Source: Thermoanaerobaculia bacterium
GTDB lineage: Bacteria; Acidobacteriota; Thermoanaerobaculia; Multivoradales; Multivoraceae
Assembly: GCA_022823665.1 (NCBI GenBank)
Contig: JAJEHN010000007.1
Span: 1-64,000, forward strand
Length of the DNA: 64,000 nucleotides
Reading direction: 5' to 3'
Of this stretch, positions 39,213 to 50,521 are shown piece by piece. Position 1 is the first letter of the stretch; the number at the start of each line of letters is the position of its first letter. A model generated the notes under the pieces. That model saw nothing but the letters and a program-made list of their open reading frames with translations. It was not told the origin of the DNA and did no database searches. Both the position numbers and the translations under genes were made by a program.

Positions 39213-40559
39213 TCAGTTCGGAGCTCCCCTTGCGCCTCTCGACATCGCCGCCAGGAACTCGGCGTTCGACGGCGTGTTCTTGAGACGCTCCTGGAGCACC
39301 TCCATCGCCTCGACCGTGGGCAGCGGATTCAGCACCTTGCGCAGCACCCAGACCCGCTGCAGATCGTCCGCCGACAGCAGCAGCTCCTCCTTGCGGGTGC
39401 CGGACTTCTCGATGTCGATCGCCGGGAAGATCCGCTTGTCGACCAGCTTGCGGTCGAGATGCAGTTCCGAGTTGCCGGTGCCCTTGAACTCCTCGAAGAT
39501 CACGTCGTCCATCCGGCTGCCCGTGTCGACCAGCGCCGTGGCCACGATGGTCAGCGAGCCGCCGCCCTCGATGTTCCGGGCGGCGCCGAAGAACCGCTTC
39601 GGCCGCTGCAGGGCGTTGGCGTCGATGCCTCCCGACAGCACCTTGCCCGAAGGCGGCTGCACCGTGTTGTAGGCGCGAGCCAGGCGAGTGATCGAGTCGA
39701 GCAGAATGACGACGTCCTTGCCGTACTCGACCAGCCGCTTGGCCTTCTCGATCACCATCTCGGCGACCTGGGTGTGCCGCGAAGCAGGCTCGTCGAAGGT
39801 CGACGAGACGACCTCTCCGCGCACCGACCGCTCCATGTCCGTCACTTCCTCGGGACGCTCATCGATCAGCAGGACGACCAGCACGACCTCGGGGTGGTTG
39901 GTGGCGATCGATCGCGCCAGGGACTGCAGGAGCATCGTCTTGCCGGTGCGCGGCGGCGCCACGATCAGCGCGCGCTGGCCCTTGCCCATCGGCGTCACCA
40001 GGTCCGTCACGCGAGACGACAGGTCCCCGGAGACCTCCAGCAGGAGCCGGTCCTCAGGGTACAACGGGGTCAGGTTGTCGAAGAAGATCTTCTGCCTGAC
40101 CGCGTCCGGATGCTCGAAGTTCACTGCCTCGAGCTTGATCAGGGCGAGGTAGCGTTCGCCCTTCTCCCTCGGCTTGCGAACCTGGCCCGAAACGGTGTCG
40201 CCGGTGCGCAGGTCGAAGCGCCGGATCTGGCTGCGGGAAACGTAGATGTCGTCCGGCCCCGGCAGGTAGCTGTACTCCGGCGCGCGCAGGAAACCGAAGC
40301 CGTCCGTCAGGCACTCGAGGACCCCTTCGCCGAACAGCAGCCCGCTCTTCTCGGTCTGCGCCTCCAGGATCTTGAAGGTCAACTCCTGCCTGGGCATGCC
40401 GGTGGCGCCGACGACCTCCAGCTTGTGGGCCAGCTCGAGAAGGTCGGCATTGCTCAGGTCCTTCAGGGCCTTCAGGTCGAAGGCCAGATCGGCGCTCTCC
40501 GCCGCCCTGGCGCCGCCGTTTCCACCACGCCCTGCGTCACTGGCTCCGTCGATCGTCAT
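39213..40559 (-). CDS. rho: Transcription termination factor Rho
   Basis: A 448-residue hexameric RNA helicase. It has the N-terminal helical and cold-shock RNA-binding domains ([31 protein letters not shown]), the P-loop APPRTGKT, and [15 protein letters not shown] and [21 protein letters not shown] in the motor. A Gly-rich N-terminal stretch of about 20 residues precedes the standard domain. Rho-dependent termination fits the lack of T-tract terminators seen in this window. Confidence 0.96.
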   Translation of the reverse strand: MTIDGASDAGRGGNGGARAAESADLAFDLKALKDLSNADLLELAHKLEVVGATGMPRQELTFKILEAQTEKSGLLFGEGVLECLTDGFGFLRAPEYSYLPGPDDIYVSRSQIRRFDLRTGDTVSGQVRKPREKGERYLALIKLEAVNFEHPDAVRQKIFFDNLTPLYPEDRLLLEVSGDLSSRVTDLVTPMGKGQRALIVAPPRTGKTMLLQSLARSIATNHPEVVLVVLLIDERPEEVTDMERSVRGEVVSSTFDEPASRHTQVAEMVIEKAKRLVEYGKDVVILLDSITRLARAYNTVQPPSGKVLSGGIDANALQRPKRFFGAARNIEGGGSLTIVATALVDTGSRMDDVIFEEFKGTGNSELHLDRKLVDKRIFPAIDIEKSGTRKEELLLSADDLQRVWVLRKVLNPLPTVEAMEVLQERLKNTPSNAEFLAAMSRGARGAPN

Positions 40560-40608
40560 CTTTCTTCATCCTCGCCGGGAGAAGCTCCCGGTCCTCGAGA
40601 TCTGAGCG

Positions 40609-41187
40609 TCAGGGGCTGAGCAACTCCGCAAACAGCCGCGAGACTCCTTCGCCGGTTCGAGACGACACGGGAAACAGTTCAGCCCCGGACGACATTCCCA
40701 GCAGCTCCGCAACCTTGGCAAGGGTCCCGGCTCGAGCCCCCCGCTTTACGCGGTCGATCTTGGTCACCACCACGACGGGTTCGAGTCCCAGACTCTGGAG
40801 GTAACCGTACGCTTCGGAGTCGAGCGGCGTGCCCGCGACCTTACCATCGACGAGCAGCACGACGCGGACCCGCCCGGCTGCCGAACGGAAGTACCGGTCG
40901 ACGCTCCGACCCCAGGCCTCCCGTTCGCTCTTCGACACCCGCGCATAGCCGTAGCCGGGCAGGTCCACGACATACCACGAGTCGTCGATCAGGAAGAAGT
41001 TGACGCTCCGGGTCCGCCCCGGCCTGGAGCTCGTGCGGGCAAGGTCCTTGCGGCCCAGCAGCCGGTTGATGAGGCTCGACTTGCCGACGTTCGAGCGACC
41101 GGCGAAGGCGATCTGCTGCCGGCCGTCCATTGGCAGATCGGCTGCCCGGACAGCGGAAACCACGAAGCGGGCGTCACGGACCTTCAA
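40609..41187 (-). CDS. engB: GTP-binding protein EngB/YsxC
   Basis: A 192-residue GTPase needed for 50S assembly. G1 is AGRSNVGKSS, the G2 Thr lies in RPGRTRSVNFF, G3 is DLPGYGYARVSK, and G4 is TKID. The start appears to be a TTG at 41187, with GAGCGGG upstream. It lies between lon and rho on the same strand. Confidence 0.93.
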   Translation of the reverse strand: MKVRDARFVVSAVRAADLPMDGRQQIAFAGRSNVGKSSLINRLLGRKDLARTSSRPGRTRSVNFFLIDDSWYVVDLPGYGYARVSKSEREAWGRSVDRYFRSAAGRVRVVLLVDGKVAGTPLDSEAYGYLQSLGLEPVVVVTKIDRVKRGARAGTLAKVAELLGMSSGAELFPVSSRTGEGVSRLFAELLSP

Positions 41188-41217
41188 GGTCCCGCTCGAC
41201 CTCCTGAGTGGGCCTCT

Positions 41218-43686
41218 TCAGTGGGCGACGTTCGCCGGCGGCGCCTCGGAGGCGGGCTTCTGGAACTCGGCCGCGACCTCCGGCGCTCTCCGCACGACTC
41301 CGTCGAAGACGATCTCCAGAACCTCGTCCATCGACTCCACGAGGTGGAACTTCATCTTGTCGCGGACTTCCTCGGGCACTTCCTCGAGGTCCTTGTCGTT
41401 CTCCTTCGGCAGCAGGATCTCGAAGATCCCCGCGCGGTAGGCGGCCAGCACCTTGTCCTTGATGCCGCCTACGGGCAGCACCTTTCCGCGCAGCGTGATC
41501 TCGCCGGTCATCGCCACGTCGCCGCGTACCGGTACCCGCAGCAGGGAAGAGATGATCGCCGACGCCATCGTGATGCCCGCCGACGGCCCGTCCTTCGGAA
41601 TGGCGCCCTCGGGAACATGAATGTGGAGGTCCTGGTCGGCGTGGAAACCGGGCTCCAGGCCGAATCCGTCGGCGCGGCTGCGCAGGTAGGACATCGCGGC
41701 TCGCGCCGACTCCTTCATCACGTCGCCCAGCTTGCCGGTGAGGATCAGCTTGCCGCTGCCCTTCATCAGGCCGACTTCGCTCTGGAGCAGCTCGCCGCCC
41801 GCCTGGGTCCAGGCCAGACCGGTGGCGACGCCGACCTCGGACTCGTCGAGCTTCTTGTAGGGCCGGAACTTCGGCTTGCCGAGGAGTTCCCCGACCAGTT
41901 CCCGGTCGACCGCGATCGTGGGTTCGGCCTTCCTGGCCTTCGTACCGCCCTTGGCCTTCGCACGGGCCTTCAGCTTCTTCGTGCGGCCCTCTTCGACCAG
42001 CCGGCGGGCCAGCTTGCGACAGACCGCCGCGATCTCGCGCTCGAGGTTGCGGACGCCCGCCTCGCGCGTGTAGGAGTCCATCAGGTGACCCAGGCTGTCC
42101 TCGCCGAAGCGGATCGCGTCCGCGGTCAGACCATGGCTGTCCAACTGCCTCGGCACCAGGAACTGGCGCGCGATCTCGAGCTTTTCGTTCGGCGTGTACC
42201 CGGCAAGCTGGATGATCTCCATCCGGTCCTTGAGCGCCGGCGGAATCGGGTGCTCGACGTTCGCGGTGGCGATGAACATGACCCTGGAGAGGTCGTACTC
42301 GATGTCCATGTAGTGATCGACGAAGGTGTCGTTCTGCTCCGGATCGAGCACCTCGAGCAGCGCGGACGATGGATCGCCGCGGAAGTCCATCGACATCTTG
42401 TCGACCTCGTCGAGGAGGAAGACCGGGTTGACCGTGCCCGCCCGCTTCATCATCTGAATGATCTGACCGGGGAACGCGCCGATGTACGTACGGCGGTGCC
42501 CGCGGATCTCGGCCTCGTCGCGAACGCCGCCGAGAGACAGGCGCACGAACTTGCGGCCGGTGGCGGCGGCGATCGACTTGGCCAGCGACGACTTGCCGAC
42601 CCCGGGAGGGCCGACGAAGCAGATGATCGAGTTCTGGTTCTTGTGAGTGAGCTGGCGGACGGCCAGGAACTCGAGCACCCGCTCCTTGACCTTCTCAAGG
42701 CCGTAGTGCCCCTCGTCCAGGATCCGCGCCGCCTTCTGCAGGTCCTTCAGCTCGCGGCTGCGCTTCTTCCACGGCACCGATACCAGCCAGTCGACGTAGT
42801 TCCGCGACACGGTCGCCTCGGCCGACACAGGCGGCATCGCCTCGAGCCGCCGCAACTCCTGCTCCGCCTTCTCGCGCACCAGTTTCGGGGCGCCCGATTT
42901 CTCGATCTTCTCCTTCAGCTCGGCGATCTCGTCGCCGCGCTCGTCCTTGCGCCCGAGCTCGTGGTGAATCGCCTTGATCTTCTCGTTGAGGTAGTACTCC
43001 TTCTGAGCCTTCTCCATCTGCTTCTTGACCTGCACGTTGATCCGCTTGTCGATGTTGATCTTCTCGACCTCGACATCGAGCAGGTCATGCACGGCCTGCA
43101 GGCGTTCGTACGGATTCAGCGTCTCGAGCAGCGTCTGCTTCTCGGCCGTCGACACGGTCAGGTGAGCGGCCAGGGCGTCGGCGAAGCGGTCGGGATCGTC
43201 GAGCTTCAGCGTCGACATCAGGCTCTCGAAGGCCAGGTGATGGGACATCTTCGCGTACTGCTCGAAGCTGTTGAGCAGGCGGCTCATGTAGACCTGGACC
43301 TTGTCGTCGGCCGGGTAGTCGATCTCGTAGACCTCGACCTCCGCCTCGAAGGCGCCGTCGATCTCTTCGAGCGTCCGCAACTCGGCCCGCCGCAATCCCT
43401 CGACCATCACCTTCACGTTGCCGTTCGGCAGCTTGACGTTCTGCACCACCCGAGCGACGACACCGATCCGGTGGATGTCGTCGATCCCCGGGTCGTCGAC
43501 CTTCGGATCGCGCTGGGCGACCAGGAAGATCAGCTTGCCGGCGGTGCGCAGCGTCTGTTCCAGCGCGAGCACGGAACCGCGCCGGCCGACGATGAAGGGC
43601 GCCATCATCTGCGGGAAGACCACCATGTCCCGCAGCGGCACGACAGGCAGCCGGTCGCTCGAGGTCGAAACGTATCCGGAGGCCAT
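41218..43686 (-). CDS. lon: ATP-dependent protease Lon
   Basis: An 822-residue Lon: N-terminal substrate domain starting [22 protein letters not shown]+ P-loop GPPGVGKSS (about 360), and the Ser-Lys protease with PKDGPSAG (Ser about 702) and [10 protein letters not shown]. It degrades misfolded and regulatory proteins. I chose the ATG at 43686, 2 nt after the clpX stop; the frame upstream is a clpX shadow. A Lys-rich linker ([12 protein letters not shown]) before the protease domain is a small insertion. Confidence 0.96.
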   Translation of the reverse strand: MASGYVSTSSDRLPVVPLRDMVVFPQMMAPFIVGRRGSVLALEQTLRTAGKLIFLVAQRDPKVDDPGIDDIHRIGVVARVVQNVKLPNGNVKVMVEGLRRAELRTLEEIDGAFEAEVEVYEIDYPADDKVQVYMSRLLNSFEQYAKMSHHLAFESLMSTLKLDDPDRFADALAAHLTVSTAEKQTLLETLNPYERLQAVHDLLDVEVEKINIDKRINVQVKKQMEKAQKEYYLNEKIKAIHHELGRKDERGDEIAELKEKIEKSGAPKLVREKAEQELRRLEAMPPVSAEATVSRNYVDWLVSVPWKKRSRELKDLQKAARILDEGHYGLEKVKERVLEFLAVRQLTHKNQNSIICFVGPPGVGKSSLAKSIAAATGRKFVRLSLGGVRDEAEIRGHRRTYIGAFPGQIIQMMKRAGTVNPVFLLDEVDKMSMDFRGDPSSALLEVLDPEQNDTFVDHYMDIEYDLSRVMFIATANVEHPIPPALKDRMEIIQLAGYTPNEKLEIARQFLVPRQLDSHGLTADAIRFGEDSLGHLMDSYTREAGVRNLEREIAAVCRKLARRLVEEGRTKKLKARAKAKGGTKARKAEPTIAVDRELVGELLGKPKFRPYKKLDESEVGVATGLAWTQAGGELLQSEVGLMKGSGKLILTGKLGDVMKESARAAMSYLRSRADGFGLEPGFHADQDLHIHVPEGAIPKDGPSAGITMASAIISSLLRVPVRGDVAMTGEITLRGKVLPVGGIKDKVLAAYRAGIFEILLPKENDKDLEEVPEEVRDKMKFHLVESMDEVLEIVFDGVVRRAPEVAAEFQKPASEAPPANVAH

Positions 43687-43688
43687 CC

Positions 43689-44996
<1,308 letters not shown>

Positions 44997-45057
44997 CGTC
45001 GGATGCTAACACGGCCAGGACTCCGGGGCCCGCCGCCGAAGCTCCGTCTGGCCTCCG

Positions 45058-45648
45058 TCAGGAGGCCCCGCGGCGCTCGACGACGCGGTCGGCGAGCCCG
45101 TACTCGACCGCCATTTCCGCCGTGAGGATCTTGTCCCGCTCGGTGTCGGCGTGAACCTCTTTCGTCGACTTTCCGGTGTGCAGCGCGAGCAGTTCGTCGA
45201 TCCGGCCGCGCATCCGCAGCAGGTCCTGGGCGTGGATGTCGATGTCCGTCTGCTGGCCGCCGAGGCTCTGCACCCAGGGCTGGTGAATCAGCACCCTGGC
45301 GTTCGGCAGCACCATCCGCTTCTCCTTCGCGCCACCCGCCAGCAGGACCGCCGCGAAGGACGCGGCCTGGCCGACGCAGAGAGTGGAGACGTCCGGCTTG
45401 ACATGCTGCATCGTGTCGTAGATCGCGAAGCCGGCGGTCACCGAACCTCCCGGCGAATTGATGTACAGGGAGATGTCCTTCTCCGGGTTCTCGGACTCGA
45501 GGAAGAGCATCTGCGCGATGACCAGGTTCGCCACCTCGTCGTCGATCGCCCTGCCCAGGAACACGATGTTGTCCTTGAGCAGCCGCGAGTAGATGTCATA
45601 GGCCCGTTCACCCCGATTGGTCTGCTCGACCACCATCGGTACCAGCAT
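45058..45648 (-). CDS. clpP: ATP-dependent Clp protease proteolytic subunit
   Basis: A 196-residue serine peptidase with catalytic Ser97 (GQAASFA), His122 (RVLIHQP) and Asp172 (TERD). It forms the chamber fed by ClpX. Its ATG lies 4 nt after the tig stop, in the order tig-clpP-clpX-lon. Confidence 0.96.
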   Translation of the reverse strand: MLVPMVVEQTNRGERAYDIYSRLLKDNIVFLGRAIDDEVANLVIAQMLFLESENPEKDISLYINSPGGSVTAGFAIYDTMQHVKPDVSTLCVGQAASFAAVLLAGGAKEKRMVLPNARVLIHQPWVQSLGGQQTDIDIHAQDLLRMRGRIDELLALHTGKSTKEVHADTERDKILTAEMAVEYGLADRVVERRGAS

Positions 45649-45652
45649 CGCT

Positions 45653-47026
45653 CTAGTCCTCTCCTTCCGCGGCGGGCTCGCCCGCCGGGGCGGACGGTTC
45701 CTCAGGCGGCGCGTTCGCCGCCAGGAGAGTCTGCACCGTCCGGTCCCGCCTCAGTTCGACTCTCAACATCTCCAGGCCGCCGTCCCGCTCCAGCTCGCGG
45801 CGCAGCCGGCCGCGGTTCGTGTTGCGGGCCCGGGCCATGATCTCGAGCGCCCGCTCCAGGTCCTCCGCCGTTGCCTCGACGCCGTCGTCGCGGGCGATCC
45901 GGTCGAGCAGGAACGAGGAGTGCGCCCGCTTCTCCGCCTGCGGCCGGATCTCCTCCATCAACTGCTCCCAGGGCAACTGCTGCCGTTCGAAGTCGAAGCC
46001 CTGGCGAGCCAGGTTGTTCGCGTAGGACCTGGCCATCTGGATCGCCTCGCGCTCCACGACCGCCTCCGGCAGAGTCACCGGGTAGCGCTCCCTCAACTGG
46101 TCGAGCAGCGCGTCGGTGCGCTGCTGGCCGGCCTGCTCGGTCTTCTGCGCCTGCACCTGCTCGCTGAGCTGCCGCCGCAAGTCGTCGACGGTCTCGATCG
46201 TGGCGGCGAGACTGCTCGCCCAGTCATCGTCCACGTCCGGCAGCTTGCGCTCCAGCACCTCCTCGACCTCGATCTCGTAGCCGCGTTGCCGCTCGACGTC
46301 CTCGTCCGTCTCGGTGCGCTCGAAGTCCGCCTTCTGGCCCGCCGACAGGCCGGTCAGGTTGTCCGTGAGCTCGGGCCAGGCGCGCGCGTCGCCGAGTTCG
46401 AGGTCGATGTCGTGGGTGGCCGGACCGCGCTGGTCGTGATCGTGATCATGGTCGTGGCCGTGGTCGTGTTCCTCGGCGGCCGCTTCCGGAGCGTAGCCGG
46501 GCAGGGCAGAGCGGTGGATCCTGCCGCGCACCCGGTCGCCGCGAGCCGCCGCCCGGTCGACCGGCACCCAGGTCGAGCGCTGGAGCCGTACCTGCTCCAG
46601 GAGTTCGTCGACCTCGGCCTCGCTGGGTTCCGTCTCGGGCTGGGGCAGTTCGAAGCTCCGGCTGTCGCCGATCTCGACCTCGGGCTCGACGTCGACGGTC
46701 ACGGTAAAGCGCAACGGCTGGCCCGGAGCGGCCAGTACGGGCGCCACGCTGGGCGGCAGCATGGCGTGCACGCCGTCCTCTTCGCTCGCCCGTTGCCAGT
46801 ACTTCGGCGCCAGGCGTTCCGAGACGTCCTCGCCGATCGAACCCGCGAACCGCTGCCGCACCAGGTCGAGCGGAGCCTTCCCCTTGCGGAAGCCGTCGAT
46901 GCGCGCGCGGCGGCGGTAGTCCCTGGCGACCCGGAGGTACTCGGCGTCCACTTCGGAGGCGGGCACCTCGATCTCGAACTCCTGGCGGCATACGCCGACT
47001 TCCCTTCTGCTGACAACCACACTCAT
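45653..47026 (-). CDS. tig: Trigger factor with His/Asp-rich loop
   Basis: A 457-residue ribosome-associated chaperone. The ribosome-binding motif GFRKGKAP is near residue 50, and the C-terminal chaperone arms are present. The FKBP-like middle domain is degenerate and carries [12 protein letters not shown] at about residues 187-198, a likely metal-binding loop not found in E. coli trigger factor. I placed the start at ATG 47026; the frame upstream reads through the tRNA genes. The C-terminus is a Pro/Ala/Glu tail. It opens the tig-clpP-clpX-lon operon. Confidence 0.93.
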   Translation of the reverse strand: MSVVVSRREVGVCRQEFEIEVPASEVDAEYLRVARDYRRRARIDGFRKGKAPLDLVRQRFAGSIGEDVSERLAPKYWQRASEEDGVHAMLPPSVAPVLAAPGQPLRFTVTVDVEPEVEIGDSRSFELPQPETEPSEAEVDELLEQVRLQRSTWVPVDRAAARGDRVRGRIHRSALPGYAPEAAAEEHDHGHDHDHDHDQRGPATHDIDLELGDARAWPELTDNLTGLSAGQKADFERTETDEDVERQRGYEIEVEEVLERKLPDVDDDWASSLAATIETVDDLRRQLSEQVQAQKTEQAGQQRTDALLDQLRERYPVTLPEAVVEREAIQMARSYANNLARQGFDFERQQLPWEQLMEEIRPQAEKRAHSSFLLDRIARDDGVEATAEDLERALEIMARARNTNRGRLRRELERDGGLEMLRVELRRDRTVQTLLAANAPPEEPSAPAGEPAAEGED

Positions 47027-47123
47027 GCCGATCGGGGATTCCGGAGTGTTCGATTGCGAGAGAGAGGAGTGGCGGGCGACGGGAGAAGGTCGTGACTCTA
47101 GCAGTCCGACCGTTGCGCGCCGC

Positions 47124-47203
47124 TGGTGCGAAAGGGGGGACTCGAACCCCTGAACCCTTGCGGGGCCAGATGCTGAGTCTGGGGCCCGACGGTTTCGTGC
47201 CGT
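47124..47203 (-). pseudogene. Truncated tRNA-Leu(CAG)
   Basis: The 3' part is intact: anticodon arm CCAGA-CTCAGCA-TCTGG (CAG), variable arm, T-arm, acceptor strand CTTTCGC, discriminator A and encoded CCA (47126-47124). Only about 20 nt separate its anticodon stem from the neighbouring tRNA-Leu(TAG), too few for a 5' acceptor strand and D-arm. The expected GCGAAAG is missing. I call it a broken gene; a functional D-armless tRNA would be exceptional in bacteria. Confidence 0.7.
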
Positions 47204-47284
47204 GCGAAAGGGGGGACTCGAACCCCCAACCCTTTCGGGACCAGATCCTAAGTCTGGCGCGTATACCAGTTCCGCCACTTTCGC
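47203..47284 (-). tRNA. tRNA-Leu(TAG)
   Basis: A complete class II tRNA: acceptor GCGAAAG/CTTTCGC, leucine-type D-arm, anticodon loop CTTAGGA (TAG), long variable arm, T-arm and discriminator A. The following bases are CGG, so CCA is not encoded, unlike the other intact tRNAs in the window. Confidence 0.92.
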
Positions 47285-47319
47285 CCGATCGTGCCGCGGA
47301 AGCCGCCACGGGCGAGGCG

Positions 47320-47395
47320 TGGTGAGCCGCCTAGGAATCGAACCTAGAACCCACAGATTAAGAGTCTGTTGCTCTGCCAATTGAGCTAGCGGCCC
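47320..47395 (-). tRNA. tRNA-Lys(CTT)
   Basis: A 76-nt tRNA: acceptor GGGCCGC/GCGGCTC with one G-U pair, anticodon loop CTCTTAA (CTT), discriminator A and encoded CCA. It is first in the Lys-Leu run upstream of tig. A TATAGT box at 47453-47448 may be its -10 element, but the -35 is poor. Confidence 0.94.
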
Positions 47396-47466
47396 AGCCT
47401 CCGCGCCGCCTCTGATGAGCCGCTCGGGCGGCCGGCAGCGACGGGCGACTATACCCGATCAGCCAC

Positions 47467-47688
47467 TCAACCGCCCTGGACGAAACGCACGATCTCCACC
47501 CGATCGCCGTCCTGGAGGCTGATGTCACCGAACCGTGCACGCGGCACGAGTTCGCGGTTCACCTCGACGGCCACGGTCTTCGGATGCTGATCGAGGCTCG
47601 CCAGCAGGTCGAGCACGCTGGCGTCGGCCCCGGGCACGGCCAGCTCCCGCTCGCGGCCGTTGACCTCAAGTCGCAGCAGGGACGCCAT
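47467..47688 (-). CDS. thiS: ThiS-like sulfur carrier protein
   Basis: A 73-residue ubiquitin-fold carrier ending in the Gly-Gly that is thiocarboxylated (FVQGG). AVEVNRELVPRARF and LQDGDRVEIV match ThiS, which supplies sulfur for the thiazole of thiamine. The ATG at 47688 has GGAGGA about 10 nt upstream and lies inside the last 23 nt of rsfS. No thiG or thiF adjoins it, so a different sulfur-carrier use is possible. Confidence 0.85.
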   Translation of the reverse strand: MASLLRLEVNGRERELAVPGADASVLDLLASLDQHPKTVAVEVNRELVPRARFGDISLQDGDRVEIVRFVQGG

Positions 47689-48118
47689 GCGAGACCGGTC
47701 CTCCGTCCGAGGCCAGCTCCGCTGTCCGGTCCGGGGCGTCGGACCACAGGCGCTCCAGCCGGTAGAGCTCCCGCCGTTCGGGGTCGAACACATGGACGAC
47801 GACGTCGCCGTAGTCGAGCAGCACCCACTGACCGCGTCCCGACCCCTCCAGGTGCAGGGGACGGGCGCCGCAGGACCGCAGCCGCCGCTCCACGGCCTCC
47901 GCGATCGCGCTCACCTGGCGCGCGTTGGCGCCGTTGCAGATCACGAAGTAGTCCGTGAAGTCGCTGACGTCGGTGAGTTCCAGAACCCGAAGGTCCTGCG
48001 CCTTCCGGTCGATCGCCGCGGCAGCGACGGCGCGGACACGCTCCTCGGAGTCAGGGGTCCCCTCGGGACTGGGGGAGATGGCGCCCAACCGGGCCTGGAG
48101 CGTCTGCGCTTGCGTCAA
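47666..48118 (-). CDS. rsfS: Ribosomal silencing factor RsfS
   Basis: A 150-residue protein whose central part LELTDVSDFTDYFVICNGANARQVSAIAEAV, followed by GQWVLLDYGDVVVHVF, is the RsfS/DUF143 domain, which binds L14 and blocks subunit joining. It starts at a TTG overlapping the nadD stop (TTGA); no ATG or GTG is available between. nadD-rsfS is a common pair. Confidence 0.9.
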   Translation of the reverse strand: MTQAQTLQARLGAISPSPEGTPDSEERVRAVAAAAIDRKAQDLRVLELTDVSDFTDYFVICNGANARQVSAIAEAVERRLRSCGARPLHLEGSGRGQWVLLDYGDVVVHVFDPERRELYRLERLWSDAPDRTAELASDGGPVSHGVPAAT

Positions 48119-48708
48119 CGGTACAACCCGTACTTGCGACAGTACCGCAGCACGGCGGCGGGCATCAAGCCGGCATCCACCTCCTCGCCCCGGGCAAGGA
48201 GGCGGCGAATCGAGCTGGACGAGACATCGACCGAGCGATGCCGGACCAGATCGAAGCCGCGCGCGCCCTCGGCCGCCGCGCGCACCGCCGGATCCAGGCC
48301 CCGTTCGCCCGGCCGGGCCAGAACGACCAGCCTGACGGCGGCGATCAGGTCTTCGAACCGCCGCCAGGCCATGAGGTCGTTGAAGCTGTCGACGCCGAGC
48401 AGCAGGTGCAGGTCGGCCTCCGGGTTCTCGACCGCGTAGCGCTCCACCGTGTCCACCGTGTACGCGGTCCGGCCGAGATCGAGCTCCGCGTCCGAGACGA
48501 CGAGCTCGGGGTAGGGCAGGAGCGCCAGTTCGACCATCGTGTTCCGCACGAGCGCCGGCGCCCTCGTCCCTTGGGGCTTGTGTGGTGGACAGGCGGTCGG
48601 CAGGTAGTGGACGACGTCCAGGTCCAGGAGTTCCCGCGCGGCGAGCACAGGCAGGACGTGCCCGTTGTGGATCGGGTCGAAACTGCCGCCGAACAGGCCC
48701 ATCCTCAT
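48115..48708 (-). CDS. nadD: Nicotinate-nucleotide adenylyltransferase
   Basis: A 197-residue nucleotidyltransferase for NAD synthesis: GLFGGSFDPIHNGHVLP holds the HxGH-type site, with TACPPHKP and SSSSIRRLL typical of NadD. It follows obgE with a 4-nt overlap and precedes rsfS with another. Confidence 0.94.
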   Translation of the reverse strand: MRMGLFGGSFDPIHNGHVLPVLAARELLDLDVVHYLPTACPPHKPQGTRAPALVRNTMVELALLPYPELVVSDAELDLGRTAYTVDTVERYAVENPEADLHLLLGVDSFNDLMAWRRFEDLIAAVRLVVLARPGERGLDPAVRAAAEGARGFDLVRHRSVDVSSSSIRRLLARGEEVDAGLMPAAVLRYCRKYGLYR

Positions 48709-49766
48709 GGCGGGGCAACTCCCGCGGAAGTCTCCCAGCCTTCGGAGTCGGCCGCATCCAGGAGGCGGCGCAGTTCGCGCACCAGGCGGTCGAGCCCGGT
48801 GCCCGCGACGGCCGAGATCTCGAAAGCCCGCACTCCCTCCCTTCGCGCCAGGGCGGCCAGGTCGCGTCGCCGGTCCGGCTCCGCGATGTCGAGCTTCGAA
48901 CCGCAGAGGATCCGGGGCCGGCGAAGGAGATCCTCGTTGAAGGCGCCCAGTTCAGCGGAGATCGTGTCGAAGGCCGCCTGGACCGCGCCCGCTCCCTCCT
49001 CGGGCTGCGGCCCGAGGTCGACAAGGTGCAGGAGGACACGACAGCGCTCCACGTGGCGCAGAAAGCGGGTTCCGAGGCCGGCGCCCTGGGCGGCGCCGGC
49101 GATCAGTCCCGGCAGATCGGCGATCACGAAGGGCTCCGCCTCGACCGGAATCGCCGGCGGCCCGACCACGCCAAGCTGGGGCACGAGCGTCGTGAAGGGA
49201 TAGTCGGCGATCTTCGGCTTCGCGGCTGTGAGCCTGCTGATGAGGGTCGACTTGCCCGCGTTCGGCAGGCCGACGACGCCGATGTCGGCGAGCAGCTTCA
49301 GTTCCAGGCGCAGGCGGCGCTGCTCGCCCGGTCTTCCCGGTTCCACGCGCCTCGGCGCTCGCTGGCGCGCGCTCTTGAAGCGGGCATTGCCGCGCCCACC
49401 GGAGCCGCCGCGCGCCACGACGAGCTGGTCGGACTCGGTCAGGACCTCGCCCAGGGTCTCGCCGGTGGCGGCGTCATGGACCTCGGTCCCCAGCGGCACC
49501 GGAATCACGAGATCGCTGCCGCTCCGACCGGTCTTGTTCGACCCCTCGCCGTGCCTGCCCCGCTCGGCGTGATACGCGGCCGGGAAGCTGAGACGGTAGA
49601 GGGTGCCGAGCCCGGGCGAGCCGACCAGAACGACATCGCCGCCGTCGCCGCCGTCGCCGCCCGACGGGCCGCCCTGCGGCACGAACTTCTCGCGCCGGAA
49701 GGCCAGGCAGCCGTCTCCGCCGGAACCCGCGAGGACATCGATGACGGCCTCGTCGATGAAGTGCAT
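48705..49766 (-). CDS. obgE: Obg-family GTPase
   Basis: A 353-residue ribosome-assembly GTPase. The Gly-rich Obg fold occupies residues 1-160 (GGPSGGDGGDGGDVVL); the G domain has GLPNAGKST, DLPG and SAVAGTG. The base-recognition motif, normally NKxD, reads SKLD in LCGSKLDIAEP. The rplU-rpmA-obgE order is standard. It overlaps nadD by 4 nt. Confidence 0.94.
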   Translation of the reverse strand: MHFIDEAVIDVLAGSGGDGCLAFRREKFVPQGGPSGGDGGDGGDVVLVGSPGLGTLYRLSFPAAYHAERGRHGEGSNKTGRSGSDLVIPVPLGTEVHDAATGETLGEVLTESDQLVVARGGSGGRGNARFKSARQRAPRRVEPGRPGEQRRLRLELKLLADIGVVGLPNAGKSTLISRLTAAKPKIADYPFTTLVPQLGVVGPPAIPVEAEPFVIADLPGLIAGAAQGAGLGTRFLRHVERCRVLLHLVDLGPQPEEGAGAVQAAFDTISAELGAFNEDLLRRPRILCGSKLDIAEPDRRRDLAALARREGVRAFEISAVAGTGLDRLVRELRRLLDAADSEGWETSAGVAPP

Positions 49767-49790
49767 GAGCCGCTCCCCGCGGCGCCAGTC

Positions 49791-50048
49791 CTACCCAGCC
49801 GGATGGACGTTGACCACCGTGCCGCGCCGGCCGCGGTTGCGGAACTCGACCACGCCGTCCGCCCGTGCGAAGAGGGTGTCGTCGCCGCCGCGTCCGACGT
49901 TCTCGCCGGGAAAGAAGCGGGTGCCCCGCTGGCGCACGATGATCGTGCCGCCGGTCACGCTCTGGCCCGCGTAACGCTTCACGCCCAGGTTCTTGGGGTT
50001 GGAATCGCGGCCGTTGCGGCTCGAACCCTGGCCCTTCTTGTGCGCCAT
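49791..50048 (-). CDS. rpmA: 50S ribosomal protein L27
   Basis: An 85-residue L27 starting [19 protein letters not shown], with [20 protein letters not shown]. The N-terminus begins directly with the mature sequence, so no cleavage as in Firmicutes is needed. It sits between rplU and obgE. Confidence 0.97.
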   Translation of the reverse strand: MAHKKGQGSSRNGRDSNPKNLGVKRYAGQSVTGGTIIVRQRGTRFFPGENVGRGGDDTLFARADGVVEFRNRGRRGTVVNVHPAG

Positions 50049-50079
50049 CTCTTTCGACCTCCGTTGCTCGGGCGAGCGG

Positions 50080-50409
50080 CTATGCCCCGCCGGATCGTTC
50101 GATCGCTTCTATCCGGAAGCGCTGCAACTCCTGGCGGTGCCCGCGGCGCCGTCGGTAGCCCTTCCGGCGCTTGAACTTGAACACGACGATCTTCGGACCG
50201 CGCAGGTCGCTCACGAGCTGCGCCCGCACCCTGGCGCCCTCGACGACGGGCTCGCCGATTTCGGTTTCGCCCTCGCCGCCGCCGATCATCAGCACCCGGT
50301 CGAAGACCACCTCCGAACCGGCCTCGGCGCCGCCGAGGCGTTCGAGGTCGACGACATCGCCTTCCTCGACCCGGACCTGCTTGCCGCCGGTCTCTATCAC
50401 TGCGTACAT
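50080..50409 (-). CDS. rplU: 50S ribosomal protein L21
   Basis: A 109-residue L21: [23 protein letters not shown] at the start and the basic [17 protein letters not shown] segment near the end. I chose the ATG at 50409; the frame upstream to 50679 is intergenic or overlaps the kinase gene. A perfect 7-bp hairpin lies in its leader at 50424-50447. Confidence 0.96.
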   Translation of the reverse strand: MYAVIETGGKQVRVEEGDVVDLERLGGAEAGSEVVFDRVLMIGGGEGETEIGEPVVEGARVRAQLVSDLRGPKIVVFKFKRRKGYRRRRGHRQELQRFRIEAIERSGGA

Positions 50410-50423
50410 CGTTCTCTCTCTGC

Positions 50424-50447
50424 GGTGCGCCGATCGCTCAGCGCACC
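50424..50447 (-). promoter_or_regulatory. Leader hairpin upstream of rplU
   Basis: GGTGCGC (50424-50430) and GCGCACC (50441-50447) form a perfect 7-bp stem with a 10-nt loop, ending 14 nt before the rplU ATG. Position suits translational control of an r-protein operon; no known leader family was recognised. Confidence 0.35.
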
Positions 50448-50521
50448 GGATATCGTCATCCGCACTACGCCGCCGGAAGCGGCAATTCGGCGGCCGACAG
50501 TAGCACCCACCCAACGAAACA

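Noticed and set aside
47027..47380. Open extension of the trigger factor frame
   Set aside because: It reads through the tRNA genes; trigger factor starts normally at 47026.
48119..49039. Long frame upstream of rsfS
   Set aside because: It lies over nadD and obgE in another frame; RsfS has its full domain from 48118.
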